The notes: generated by a model from the sequence alone, not told the origin. A stretch of DNA of 13,631 nucleotides from Xylaria sp. FL1777 (GCA_022578965.1 MU401011.1:1-13631); one strand, 5' to 3'; counted from the first letter of the stretch, positions 1 to 9,948 are shown. Program-made: numbers and translations.

Positions 1-1976
1 AGCTTTTTTTTTATTATATTTGCTTTATTAAACTTTTTATTTATATTTAATTTTGCTATTTTATTTATTTAATAAGTTTTAACTTTTTATATTTAATATA
101 AATGCTTTTAGCATTTATATTTAAAAAATCTTGTAATTATTAAAAAATAATAACTTAAATTAGCAATTAAAAATATTAAACTACATAAATTAAATAATAT
201 TAATATTAATATTTATATTTTATACTTTTTATATTATTTGCTTTTATACTTTTAATTTATATTAGAATTTTTAACTTGCTTGCATTTTTTATTAAATTAT
301 AAAACATAGCAAAAATATATATACGCTTAAATATTATTAAAAATTACTTTTATTATATATATATGCTTTTAATTATTACATTTTTTATTTTTAAAAAAGT
401 TATTAATATTGCAAATTAACTAAAAATAAAAGCATTTTTTTTTAAAAGTTTTGCAAAGTTAATATTTAATACTAAAGCATATAAATAATTAGCATAAAAA
501 ATAGCAAACTTTAAAAAAAAAGCAAAAAAAAAAAAAAATAAACATATATATATAAATTTAATTGCTAATTATAAAAAGCTTTTTTTTAAAAACTAATAGC
601 TTTTTAAAAACAGCTTTAAAAAAAAACTAATAATTATTAAAAATTTAAAATATAAAAAATATTTAGCTTGCTAGCTTTTTTTATAAATTAAAAAACTAAA
701 TATAAAAAATGTTTAGCTAAAAAACATACTGCTTTTTTTAATTAATGTTTTTTTAAAGTTTGTTTTAAAGTTTTATTTTATATAAAAAGAAATAACTTTT
801 ATAAAAAGTTTATTTTTTAAAAACTTAAAAAAAAAAAAAAAAGTAGTATTAAAAAAGCATTTTAGCTATACGTTTTTTAAAAATAGCAAAACTTATTAAA
901 ACTTATTTTTAAACTTAGTTTAATAAATATAAAAAAAAGCAATATATTTAATATATAAAAAGTATTATAATAAAAAAGCATTAAAATATTAATAGTTTAT
1001 ATTATATATAATCTTAATAAAAGTTTTTTATACTTTTAACTTATTGCTTAATAAAAAAGCGCTTAATTTTTAAAAAAAGGCTTTTATAATATACTTTATT
1101 ACATAAAACTGCTTAATAAACATAAATAAAACGCTACTTTATATGCTTAAACTAAAAATTAAATATTTAAAGGCATTTTTATAAGCTATAAACTAAATAT
1201 TAAAATTTATAGCTATAAAAAGTTTTATAATATTAATATAGTACTTATTTAAAATTAAAAAACATTACAAAAATAACAATTTTTACTTTAATAAATTTAA
1301 CGTTATATTTATAAAAAATTTAATAGTTTTAGCAATAAAGCTAAAACTACATAAAAAATAAAAATCTGTAGTATAAAAACTAAATATTTAGCAGTTATTA
1401 TTTATAAAATCTTTAAAAAAATTGCTATTAAAAAAAGCTTTAAATAATTATTAAAAAAATAATAATATAAAACATTTTAATAAATTAAAGCTTTATAATA
1501 AATAAAAGCTAGCTTATTGTTTTTTGCTAAATAAAGTTTTAAAAATAATATATAAAAATAATAAAAAGCAATAATTAAAAACTTTTTTTTTAAAACAATA
1601 AATAACTACTAAAAAAACTTACTAATATAAACAAAAATATTTAAATTACTAAAAAAGGCTTACTATTTATAGCTACTACAAAAACTTTTATAAAGTAAAT
1701 ATTATAAAATAAAAAATTAAAGCTATTTATATTATAAATATTTTTATAAAGCTAAACGCTAAAAAATAGTTAAATAAGCATAAAATAAAAGCTTTATTAA
1801 ACGTATTACTTTAGCTATATATAAATAAAAAAGCTAAAGCTTTAAAAATAAATATTAAACTTAAATATAGCTAATTTATAAAAGATTTTTTTATAAACTA
1901 GCAAAATATAAAGTAAGCTATAATAATTGCTGCAACTTTTTAAATAAAATATCTTATAATAAAATATTGCTTAAAC
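1..1976. other. AT-rich flank, no recognisable gene
   Basis: About 2 kb at some 10-15% G+C by sampled lines, poorer than the copia element to its right. It contains A-tracts (15 A at 524-538, 16 A at 827-842), T-tracts and many short AT palindromes, but no reading frame I can match to a known family. One stretch in the + frame starting at 1203 runs about 55 codons with a single stop; at this base composition and over six frames that is not convincing. The segment is the left part of the target into which the copia element inserted. Its lower G+C suggests an older, more heavily mutated repeat, but this is inference. Confidence 0.6.
1972..1976. repeat. Left target-site duplication (copia)
   Basis: The five bases taaac directly before the left LTR match taaat directly after the right LTR, with one C/T difference of the kind RIP makes. 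Five bp is the usual duplication length for copia integrase. Confidence 0.8.
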
Positions 1977-2266
1977 TATTAGAATAACTAGTTATTAGTT
2001 GTAACTTTTATATATAATACGTATAATAGGTTTTGCACAAATACTACTTCGTGCAAGGACTATTGCATGAACTAAGGTAATCTCAGTATTAACTTAGCTT
2101 GTACGCTAGTAAAGTTCTTACATATAAAAAAAAACTTTTGTTTCGTACGAACTTTCTTTTTTTTTAGATACATATAAAAACTAAACAGCTTATAATATAA
2201 AGATTATTATACTTTATTTTTAGCACATATATGTTAAACGTACAATCGTATAAAGCTTATTTAACA
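1977..2266 (+). repeat. Left LTR of the copia element
   Basis: 290 bp, aligning without gaps to 9068-9357. It begins TATTAG, apparently TGTTAG with the G mutated in both copies, and ends TTTAACA, giving the expected TG...CA type ends with a short TGTTA/TAACA inverted terminus. It differs from the right LTR at about 40 positions, all transitions. At about 32 of these the left copy carries the A or T, so it is the more decayed of the pair. The U3, R and U5 boundaries cannot be set; TATA-like strings occur around 2122-2129 and 2172-2178, but in such AT-rich DNA they prove nothing. Confidence 0.93.
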
Positions 2267-2286
2267 TTAATTAATAGTTATATTTG
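2267..2286 (+). other. Candidate primer-binding site (copia)
   Basis: The bases straight after the left LTR (ttaattaatagttat) are where a tRNA primer-binding site must lie. If TAA at 2268-2270 was TGG before G-to-A decay, the site would begin with the usual TGG, complement of the tRNA CCA end. The mutated sequence does not allow the tRNA to be named. A similar ttaatta follows the proposed gypsy LTR end at 10205. Confidence 0.35.
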
Positions 2287-2701
2287 TATTTTTAATTTAT
2301 TTGCAACGAACTATAGATTAGCTAAAGTAATAACGAAGTTATATAATATACTTTTATTTTAACTTATTAAGAAAAGATTTATTTTTTATATTGCGCTTGT
2401 TTTTTTTTTAACGTACAGATATATTGTTTAGTTTATTTTTTTTAATTAGCTAAAATAAGCACGTATAAAAAAAAAAAAAAGAAAATTTAATCTATTTACG
2501 TACAAAAATTAGACTTTTAACTTGTTTGTTAGTACTAAAAACAAAATAAAGAAAATAGCAAGCAACTTTGCTACCTTTTAATTATATTGCTATATAAACA
2601 TTAGGCAATATATTAATTATACTGCTATACAAAAGCAAAACAGCAATTTATATAACTTAAATATAAAATTAAATATACTATATAATTTAGCTAAATTTAC
2701 T
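2267..2701 (+). other. Copia leader, no clear coding
   Basis: About 435 bp between the left LTR and the first plausible ATG of gag. The pol frame passes through it with several stops, and I recognise no protein motif. It contains an A-run at 2468-2480 and has slightly more G+C than the left flank. It is most simply the untranslated leader with packaging signals, by analogy with other LTR elements; it could also hold an N-terminal part of gag. Confidence 0.5.
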
Positions 2702-4330
2702 ATGTTTTAAGAAAATAAACAACTATTTATAACGTTTTTAAAGTTAAAGCTAGTTATTTTTACGTACAAAGATTTAGCTAAAAATGTTTTAATAAGTACA
2801 TAATAAATAAATGCTTAAATTAATTTTAAAATATAAGGCTAAAAAATTAACTTTAGCTGTATAACTAAAATTAAGCTAAATATTAAGCTAGCATTTTATT
2901 ATATTAACTATTTATATTTTTGTAAATTACTGGACTATTTTTAAGAAAGGTTTGCTAAAACTTTTAAAAAATAAACAAAAAATTATTTTTAAAAGATTTA
3001 TTAAAGCATATAAAGCGCTTTGCTTAAGAACTTTAAGTTAAAAGAAATTTACTTTACGTTAAAAACAACTATTATTTAAAAGCTTATAAAAATAGCTTAT
3101 AAAAACTTTATAATTAAGAAATTAAAAAAACTACTAAATATTTATTATATAACAACTATTTAACTATTAGCAATATTTTTAATACTAAACTAATAGCTAA
3201 ATACTTTTTTGTATAATAGTTAGAACTTTTTAGATTATTTATATATTGAACTATTTTTTAAAAACCTAAGTTTTAACGTACGATTTTAAACATAATAACA
3301 TAAATATTAACCGTAATTAATTTAGCTAAGTATTAAGCACTGGAATTTTTTCGAGCTGTTTGATTTTTATACAACAAAAGTAAACTACGGACCGATTTTT
3401 TAACTAGTATACAAATATTTTGTTTAGTACTATTTACTACAAATACTAAGGCAAAAAATATATGTTTGTACAATATTAGATTTAGCTATTAAAAGTATAT
3501 TTTTTAACTTATTTTTAATAAAGTTTATATAAAACAGATTTATACTTCTTAATAAATATATTACTTTTTAAAAAAGCTAAAACTTAAGCTAAAACTATAT
3601 AAACAAGCTATATAACTTGTTATATAATAAGGCTTGTTTATTTATTGCTGCTTGTTAATATATTAAAATTACAAAAAACTAATATTATGTTATATTTTTA
3701 TATATTTTAAAAAGTTATACAAAGAACTTTTTTATTAACTATATTAGTTTAAACAAAATATAAAGTAAAATATATTGTATAATAAATACTTATTTTAATA
3801 CTAATATAAACTATAGCTAATATTAAGTTAACTAAACTATAGTTTTTTTTATACAAATGAAAAAAAATAACCTAAGTTTAGCTTTGTACGAAATACTTAA
3901 ATTAATGCTTAATAAGCTTGAAAAAGCATAACAAGCGCTTAGTGCTAGCTATTAAAGCAAAATTTAATTAAGTATAAACGTTACATAAGTATGTTAAGGC
4001 GTACTAAAGTTAGCTATAACATTAATTTTTTAAAAACTTATATATAAAGGATTTTTTGCTAATTTATAGGTATGTTTATGTGTAGCATTAAATAATATAG
4101 CAAAAACTTTTGTACAAGAAAATAATAAGTTATACTTTATAAACTAGAAATATAATTATAGCTGTACGAAAAATTAATGACTTAAATTTATGCTAAGGTT
4201 ATTAAATTAATTAATTGGACAGTTAAGCTATTTTTAAAGCTGTAACTAAAAGAATTAAAACTTTTGTACGAACAAGAAATGTTTTGTTTACTAAAAGAAA
4301 AGCTGCTAATTAATATGCTATACTTTCTAA
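2702..4330 (+). pseudogene. Copia gag relic (capsid and zinc knuckle)
   Basis: Gag would form the particle and bind the element RNA. The frame is the same as pol. ATG at 2702 is the first reasonable start but is not proven; the second codon after it is already a stop. The N-terminal part is not recognisable by family. Stretches with few stops occur at 3842-3930 (FFIQMKKNNLSLALYEILKL) and 4022-4140. The best evidence is at 4280-4306: C-F-V-Y-stop-K-K-S-C-stop, which reads as a mutated C-F-V-C-G-K-x-x-C-W zinc-knuckle of the kind found in fungal copia Gag, with the second Cys now Tyr and Trp now a stop. Gag and pol appear fused in one frame, as is common in copia elements. Confidence 0.7.
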
Positions 4331-4381
4331 AAAAAAGCTTATGCAAAGAACATATTTTTTAATTTGTATAAAATGATTTAT

Positions 4382-4815
4382 AACTAGAAACTTACTTTAG
4401 AAGAATTTTTTTTATACGTAATAAAATGCGAAAAATATTTAAAGTTAAATAATAGTGCTAAAAATATTAATAAAGAATTTAGTAATTAAACTACTTAATA
4501 TTTAGTAAATAGCGCATTTTTTTATTATATAACAGAAAAAAATATTTAAAACTATAAAATAATAGTGTTATATAATTAGTTCGTATTAAGTAATTATTAT
4601 TGTACGGATTACTAAAGTAAACTATAGAATATTAGCGCTTTTAATTATTTAATAGTAAAAAAAGCTTAATTAAAAGTATATTTTTAAATATATTTTTGTA
4701 TAAAAATTAGTTAAACTTTAAGTAGTGCTTATATTTATTTTAGCAAAAGTAATACTATAAGTGCTATAAGTACTATACAAATAAAAAACGCTTTTAGTAT
4801 AACTATATATTATAT
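4382..4815 (+). pseudogene. Copia protease region relic
   Basis: This segment lies between the zinc knuckle and integrase, in the same frame, where copia elements carry an aspartic protease that cuts the polyprotein. The frame begins with a readable linker (K-L-T-L-E-E-F-F-L-Y-V-I-K at 4388-4426). The later part (4736-4815, FSKSNTISAISTIQIKNAF) fits a mutated F-G-x-G-x-x-x-S-x-G-T-I block that follows the protease in fungal copia proteins. The active-site D-S/T-G is not cleanly visible. The best placement is around 4565-4600 (L-Y-N-stop-F-V-L-S), where Asn would be a mutated Asp. I assign the protease by position and flanking blocks more than by its catalytic motif. Confidence 0.55.
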
Positions 4816-4859
4816 TTTAAATACTTTTATTTTTTTTTTATTTTTATTAAAGAACGCTA

Positions 4860-5970
4860 ACTGCTTAAAGGCATACTTTAATAATACAAAAAATGTTATT
4901 ATATAATAAAACAAAAAGATTATTTTTGTTATATAAAAATAAAAATACTTGTTTTTTAATATTAGCTTATATAAAGCAAGTTTGTATTTTATAAAGATAA
5001 AACTTCAGAAGCTTTATAAATGCTTTAAATACTTTTGTACAGAAAAACTATATAATATGCTTAGTTATACAAGCTATAATATTAATTATTTTGCTTTAAA
5101 AAAGATTTAAAAGTTCTACTATTATTGCTAATTGTATAATTAAGCATTTTATTGTTTTAAATTTATAATTAAAAATAACTACAACTTTAATTATAAGGTT
5201 ATAATTAATGCTATATAAATAAACAATAAGTAAGTTTTATATATAATTAATGCAGCTATATTGTTTTAAGCAGCTATATTTTTAAAATCTATATTTGTAT
5301 AAAATGCTTAAAAAGCTTTATATAAGTGCTAAATTAATATATATTAAGGACTTTTAAACTATGTTATATATAATTTTAGCACGAACTTTTTGTTTAAAGA
5401 ATTTTAGAACTAAGCTAGAATTATAAGTATAAAGTGCTAAAAAATGCTTATTAAAGTTTATTAAACTATTAGCAAAATAAAAAAAGCACATAGATTTTTT
5501 TGTTATATATATAACATACTAAAAGCTAAACTAGGTTATTATATAAAAAATAAGTTAATTTTATAAATAGTAGTTAAAGCTTTAAATAATACTGCAAAGC
5601 TTAATAGCTTAGTTTTAATGCTTTTTATATTTAAAGCATACTTAAGGGTTAATTAAGACTTTTTTTTTTTGCTAAATATTGTATAAAAAGCAAAAGCAGT
5701 TAAAAAAGCTATAAAAATGTTTCGCAAAAAACAAGCAAAAGTTAAAATTAGCTATACAATTTATAAACGCAATAAGCTAGCTTTATATAAAGTATTATTT
5801 TTACTTTTACGTAGTAAAGTTTTTGTATAGCATAAAAAGTAAAGCTAAAAAAAACTATACAAAATATAGTTAATTAAAGAACTTAATATAATTATTAATT
5901 TTATAAATAGCTTAATCTGCTTTAAATAAATATAAGTTAAGCTATATTACTATATAACTAAACATACTTT
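4860..5970 (+). pseudogene. Copia integrase relic
   Basis: Integrase would insert the cDNA into the host genome. The N-terminal zinc domain is visible as L-Q-K-L-Y-K-C-F-K-Y at 5003-5032, a mutated L-x-x-L-H-x-x-F-G-H with both His now Tyr, followed by a C-x-x-C relic at 5117-5128 with the first Cys now Tyr. The catalytic core has lost all three acidic residues: first Asp is Asn at 5207, second Asp is Asn at 5372 (V-I-Y-N-F-S-T-N-F, from a D-x-G-x-N-F type motif), and Glu is Lys at 5480 (S-K-I-K-K-A-H, from a V-E-R-x-H type motif). The block L-N-N-T-A-K-L-N-S-L-V at 5573-5614 matches the conserved N-D-T-A-G-P-x-G-L-V of fungal copia. The C-terminal part ends near 5953 with a mutated F-R-S-T-x-V-K-P-Y-Y block. 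No frameshift. Confidence 0.9.
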
Positions 5971-5998
5971 AGCAAATAGTAAAAAAGAAAATATAATT

Positions 5999-6920
5999 AC
6001 TGCAGAACTAGCTATAAAACTAGCTATACAAAAAAAACGCAGAAAATTTAAAAAAGCTGAAAACTTTTTTATAGCGTTTATACAAAATATTAGCAACTTG
6101 TTTTTAACTTTAAAAAAGAAACAAAATTACGCTTTAGCAGTAAAATTGCGTAAAAATAGCATTATTAGTATTTTTAGCGCTTTATTCAAAGAATTAAACG
6201 CAATAAAGATTAATAATCTTATTATATAAGGTGTTTTTTAGTTCGTAAAATATAACTTAAACAAATATAGTAATATTTGGATTTTTAAGTTTTGCTTTAT
6301 ATAAAAAATTAAAAAGAAGATAATTAAGCTATATAAAAAGTTTAAATTAATTATATAAAGCTATAACAATACAGAAAAAAAAACTATATTAACTTAATTA
6401 CCGATAATTTAGCAAATAAGCTAATAGCTATTATTAGCTTTAGGCCTTTTGCTAATTTAAAACTTTAATGCTTTAAGCAAGCTTTAAAATATTATATAAG
6501 CGTACGTATAATTAAAAAATAAGCTTGCACAAAAAATTTTTATATAATTACTTTTTAAACTTGTTTTAAAATATTTTAAAAAAACAATTATATAAATTAT
6601 ATAATTATTATACAGCTTAGCTAAGTTAAAGCTATATTAGTTTAAAACTTATTACTAATATTACTATAAAAAACTTAGTATAATAGTTTTTATGTATAAC
6701 TTATGTTTATTGTTTATATTAGGACTTTTATACAAATTTGGCATTATAGGTTTATAAACAAATAATATGTTTAGCTTTATTATATTTAAATTCTTAGCGA
6801 AAAAAAAACGTAAGTTATATAAAGCAAAGTTTTATATAAAGCTAAAAAAGACTTTATAACAAGATTACTTTATTAAATTTAACAGTAGTTAAGTTATATT
6901 TTTATACAAAAAAAATATAA
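5999..6920 (+). pseudogene. Copia reverse transcriptase relic
   Basis: It would copy element RNA into cDNA. Read in the pol frame it shows, in order: a well-kept linker (T-A-E-L-A-I-K-L-A-I-Q at 5999-6031); F-K-E-L-N at 6185-6199, a start-of-domain block; N-I-I-stop-A-Y-V at 6488-6508, from D-I-T-Q-A-Y with catalytic Asp now Asn; L-L-Y-S-L-A at 6605-6622, from P-L-Y-G-L-A, followed by the H-W-F-K-T-Y region; and G-L-stop-T-N-N at 6749-6766, from Q-T-D-D, the active-site block with both Asp now Asn. T-D-D rather than Y-V-D-D is what I recall for a group of fungal copia elements. The linker F-N-S-S near 6872-6883 fits F-N-G-x at the RT to RNase H junction. All frames join without indels. Confidence 0.92.
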
Positions 6921-7099
6921 CACTTATATAAAAAAGCTAAATAAACTAACTAGCTTTAATTAACTTTTATATAAAAAATGCTATATAATAATATATTTTT
7001 TAACATGTATGCAGCGCTTATATAAGTAATATTTGCTAACTAAAAGTTATATATAATTTTATAGCTACTGCTTAAGTAATTAACTTAGCACTAGCAAAT

Positions 7100-7729
7100 A
7101 TTAAAAATTTAAACTATAAGGTTAAATAGTAAATAAATAATTATAACTACGGATTAATGTTTATACTTTTAAATTTAAGCTATATAAAACTGTTTATTTT
7201 TATAGATAGTTTATTTACAAATAATACTAATATGACTTTATAACTTAAATTTATTATTATATTTGCAATAAAGCACTATATAGAAGAAAACCTAGCTTTT
7301 AAAATTAAAAAAAATATTATATATTAGAACTTTAGCAAATATAAGCAAGTAATGCAAAGTATGCTAGCTAATAAATTATATAGCATAATAAATAGCTTTA
7401 ATAGTATTATAGCTTTTTATATAACGCTTTAAAAAATTATAGCTATATTAAGAATACTTTTAATTTTTGCTGTATTATGTTTAAACTTAAAATTATTGTA
7501 CGACTGTTTAGTAAAGCTAGGAATTATTTAAAAAAAATGCTTTATAATTAATATTATATTATTTAAAGAGTTATACAAAAAAAAAAAAATTTTTAAAATA
7601 TAATAAATTAACAGTAAAGATAATTTAGCTAACATGTTTATAAAGAAAATATTAAACTAAGCACTAAAGACTTTAGTATTTATAAACTAGCTAACCGTAC
7701 AAGTGGAAACATTTGTAAAAAAAAAATAA
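7100..7729 (+). pseudogene. Copia RNase H relic and end of pol
   Basis: RNase H would remove RNA from the RNA/DNA hybrid. The first catalytic Asp is kept (GAT at 7205, in F-I-D-S-L-F-T-N-N, from F-x-D-A-S-F-A-N-N). The second acidic residue is Lys at 7373 (M-L-A-N-K-L-Y, from V-L-A-S-E-L-Y-type). A third Asp is kept (GAC at 7502, in L-L-Y-D-C-L-V). N-I-I-Y-stop-N-F-S-K-Y-K at 7313-7345 fits N-I-I-H-W-S-S-x-K-x-K. The C-terminal block N-S-K-D-N-L-A-N-M-F-I-K at 7610-7645 fits the G-x-D-N-x-A-D-x-x-T-K end block. The frame closes at TAA 7727-7729, soon after V-Q-V-E; this may be the true stop, though any TAA here could be a mutated codon. Confidence 0.92.
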
Positions 7730-8980
7730 AGATAACTTTTATACAAATAAATTAAAAAAAAAAAAAATCAAAAGAATATTTTTATATAAAAATTGTTATA
7801 ATGATTATATAATAAGTAAAAAAGCAACAAGTAAATATATTTAACTTTAAAAAAAACACTAAAAACTATAAAATATTACAAATTTTATATTTCTTTTTGT
7901 ACGACTATTTTTTGAGCTATATATAAGTGTTTAATATTTTTTTTTACCTTTTTTACTAAACTACTATACAACATTTAACTTTTTTCTATTTATTTAAGTA
8001 TAATAATTGCAACAAGTATTATACAATTGCTAAACATACGTAGCATACATATTACTTTAAAATTTTACTACTTGTTAGCAACCTTAAAATAAAAAGCTTT
8101 TATAGTTTATATAAGCATTTTAGCCGCATAAAATAACTATAGTGCTGCACAACTAAATAAATACTGCACAAAAGTAGCCTTTATAACAAATTATTTAAGC
8201 TACAGTAAAGGTAATCAAGGCATTATATAAAATTTAAACTTTAATATTAACTAAAGGCATTAATACAACTTAAAACTTATTACTTTTTGTATAATAAACA
8301 ATTATTAATAAACTACTTAAATAATTAGCTATACAAAGAAAAACAAATATATATATTTATATATAGCAATTAAAAGAACAGTTAATTATTAAGATTACTA
8401 ATTAATAGTTATATAACGTTATAACTACTATTTTAGCTTATAACGCAAAACTAGCAACTATTAATGTTATATTATAATAAAGTAGCTATTATACAAGTAT
8501 ATATATATATATATAAGTATATATGTAAAGATAACTAAGTATAAAGCTATTATAAGTATGTATATATACATATAAAGCAGCTAATAACAAAATAAGCAGC
8601 TATATAAAGTAAAAAGTCTAAAGATGTAAAAATAACAGAGAGCACTGCAAAATTTGGGCTTTTTTTATAAATAAAGCTTAGCTTTTATATTTCAATATAT
8701 TACTAAACTTGCTGCTATATAAAAAAAGAACTTTTAACTAACTTTAATATAAATTGCTTACTGCTAATACTTTATTTTATACTATTAGCTAACATTAATT
8801 AGCTATATAACAATAAAAATAAAGAACTTTAATTATACTAGCAATAATTAAACCGCACAAAAGTTTAAGTGCTTTACTTAAAAAGCAACTACTTTTAAAC
8901 CTAGGCTTTGTATAACTATAAAGTTTAAAAAAAGCAAACATATAAGCAACCTTTTTTTTGTAAAAACTAAAGTACTAAAT
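7730..8980. other. Unassigned 3' part of copia element
   Basis: About 1.25 kb between the end of pol and the preserved 3' end. Copia elements usually have only a short untranslated stretch here, so the length is unusual. I read the + strand and part of the complement and found no recognisable domain or long low-stop frame. Slightly richer islands occur at 8120-8220 and 8620-8660. It could be a long 3' UTR, a captured or extra gene now decayed beyond recognition, or an older nested insertion. Confidence 0.5.
8498..8572. repeat. TA microsatellite and AT palindrome
   Basis: An alternating TA run of about nine units spans 8498-8515. It is followed by gtatatatgt, and then by the 14-bp palindrome ATGTATATATACAT at 8559-8572. 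This is a simple-sequence tract inside the unassigned 3' part of the copia element; no function is implied. Confidence 0.75.
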
Positions 8981-9050
8981 GTTTAACTTCCCACAGAACT
9001 ATTCTTTTTTTATTCCTTTTAAATAGCATCGTACAAAAGGAATTGCAACC

Positions 9051-9060
9051 AAAAAAAAAG
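9051..9060 (+). other. Candidate polypurine tract (copia)
   Basis: Nine A and one G lie just before the right LTR, separated from it by tagctag. Transitions keep purines as purines, so the tract should survive RIP. It is the right place for plus-strand DNA priming, but the 7-base gap to the LTR is larger than usual. Confidence 0.45.
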
Positions 9061-9067
9061 TAGCTAG

Positions 9068-9357
9068 TATTAGAATAACTAGTTATTAGTTGCAATTCCT
9101 ATATACAGTACATACAATAAGTTTCGCACAAATATCACTCCGTGCAAAGGCTATCGCATAAACCGAGGTAATCTTAGTGTTAACTTAGCTCGTACGCTAG
9201 CAAAGTTCTCACACATAAAAAAGAACCTTTGCTTCGTACGAACTTTCTCTTCTTTTAAATACATACAAAAACTAAACAGCTTACAATACAAAGATTATTA
9301 TACTCTGTTTTCAGCACATATATGTTAAACGTACGATCGTACAAAGCTCATTTAACA
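9068..9357 (+). repeat. Right LTR of the copia element, well preserved
   Basis: 290 bp, the partner of 1977-2266, about 86% identical with no gap and no transversion. It is far richer in G+C (about 40% in its middle) than anything around it, and keeps TpC and CpC that are missing elsewhere. It begins TATTAG and ends TTTAACA. It contains the 12-bp perfect palindrome GTACGATCGTAC at 9331-9342 and the 14-bp palindrome AATAACTAGTTATT at 9074-9087. A 7-bp inverted pair TGTTAAA/TTTAACA (9323-9329, 9351-9357) brackets its 3' end. Confidence 0.95.
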
Positions 9358-9362
9358 TAAAT
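9358..9362. repeat. Right target-site duplication (copia)
   Basis: taaat, partner of taaac at 1972-1976; the single difference is a C-to-T change. Confidence 0.8.
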
Positions 9363-9948
9363 AATTATTAAATTATTATTTTTATTAATATTGTTTTAAA
9401 AATAGCATATATTTTAAACTTTAAATATATTATTAATAAAAATAATAAACAAGTTTTTTAAAAATTGCAAAAATATTAAACAATAAAGCATTTTAATATA
9501 AAAGTTATATTAAGCTATTTTATACTTTTTTACTTTTGCTAACATAATAATTATATATATAAGTTTATTAAAGCTTTATATTTATATTATATATTTTGCA
9601 ACTTAATAAGCTAATATTTAAAAAAAAGTATTAATAATTAAAAAAGTTATAAATAGCTTATTTAATTTTTAAAAGCAAACTTTAAAAAGCATTTTAGCTT
9701 TAAGTTATAAAAAGATTTATGTTTATTGCTTTTAATAAACGTTAAGCTTTATTATTTCTTAAAAGAACTAAAGGCAACTTTTTTTAAATTTAATAAGTTA
9801 GCTTTTTTACTATTAAGCATTAAAAATATACAGAATAAAAAAAAAACACTAGAAAAAAAACTAAAAGTTAATTGTTTTGTTTTTTTAGTGCTTTTTACTT
9901 TAAAGCATAAAAAAAGTTTTTAGTAAAAAAAACTAATAATTATATTAA
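9363..9948. other. AT-rich spacer between the two elements
   Basis: 586 bp continuing the DNA that was joined to 1-1976 before the copia insertion. G+C is very low. A short open frame at 9726-9923 (+) would encode 65 residues rich in K, L, F and N; it has no recognisable motif, and its composition is what AT-rich DNA gives by chance. No RNA gene or promoter can be supported. Confidence 0.6.

Larger units (their letters stand above)
1977..9357 (+). mobile_element. Complete, decayed Ty1/copia LTR retrotransposon
   Basis: A 7,381-bp element with two 290-bp direct LTRs, a 5-bp target duplication and a gag-pol relic in the order gag, protease, integrase, reverse transcriptase, RNase H, which defines the Ty1/copia (Pseudoviridae-type) superfamily. 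All domains lie in one + strand frame (codons starting at positions that leave remainder 2 on division by 3) from at least 3842 to 7729, so decay has been by substitution only. It is longer than a usual 5-6 kb copia element because about 1.3 kb lies between the end of pol and the right LTR. Internal stops and lost catalytic residues mean it cannot encode working proteins. The heavy C-to-T and G-to-A load points to RIP. Confidence 0.93.

Noticed and set aside
1203..1371. Possible coding relic in the left flank with one stop in about 55 codons
   Set aside because: The run is not significant after considering six frames over 2 kb. I could not match it to any transposase, recombinase or reverse transcriptase block.
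8498..8572. TA-rich tract as a replication origin or centromere element
   Set aside because: Simple TA repeats occur by decay in such DNA, and nothing specific to an origin or centromere can be seen.
9726..9923. 65-codon open frame on the + strand between the elements
   Set aside because: The composition is only K, L, F, N and I-rich as expected from AT-rich DNA. It has no motif, and the only start is an arbitrary ATG. At this base composition one frame of this length in 13 kb is expected.
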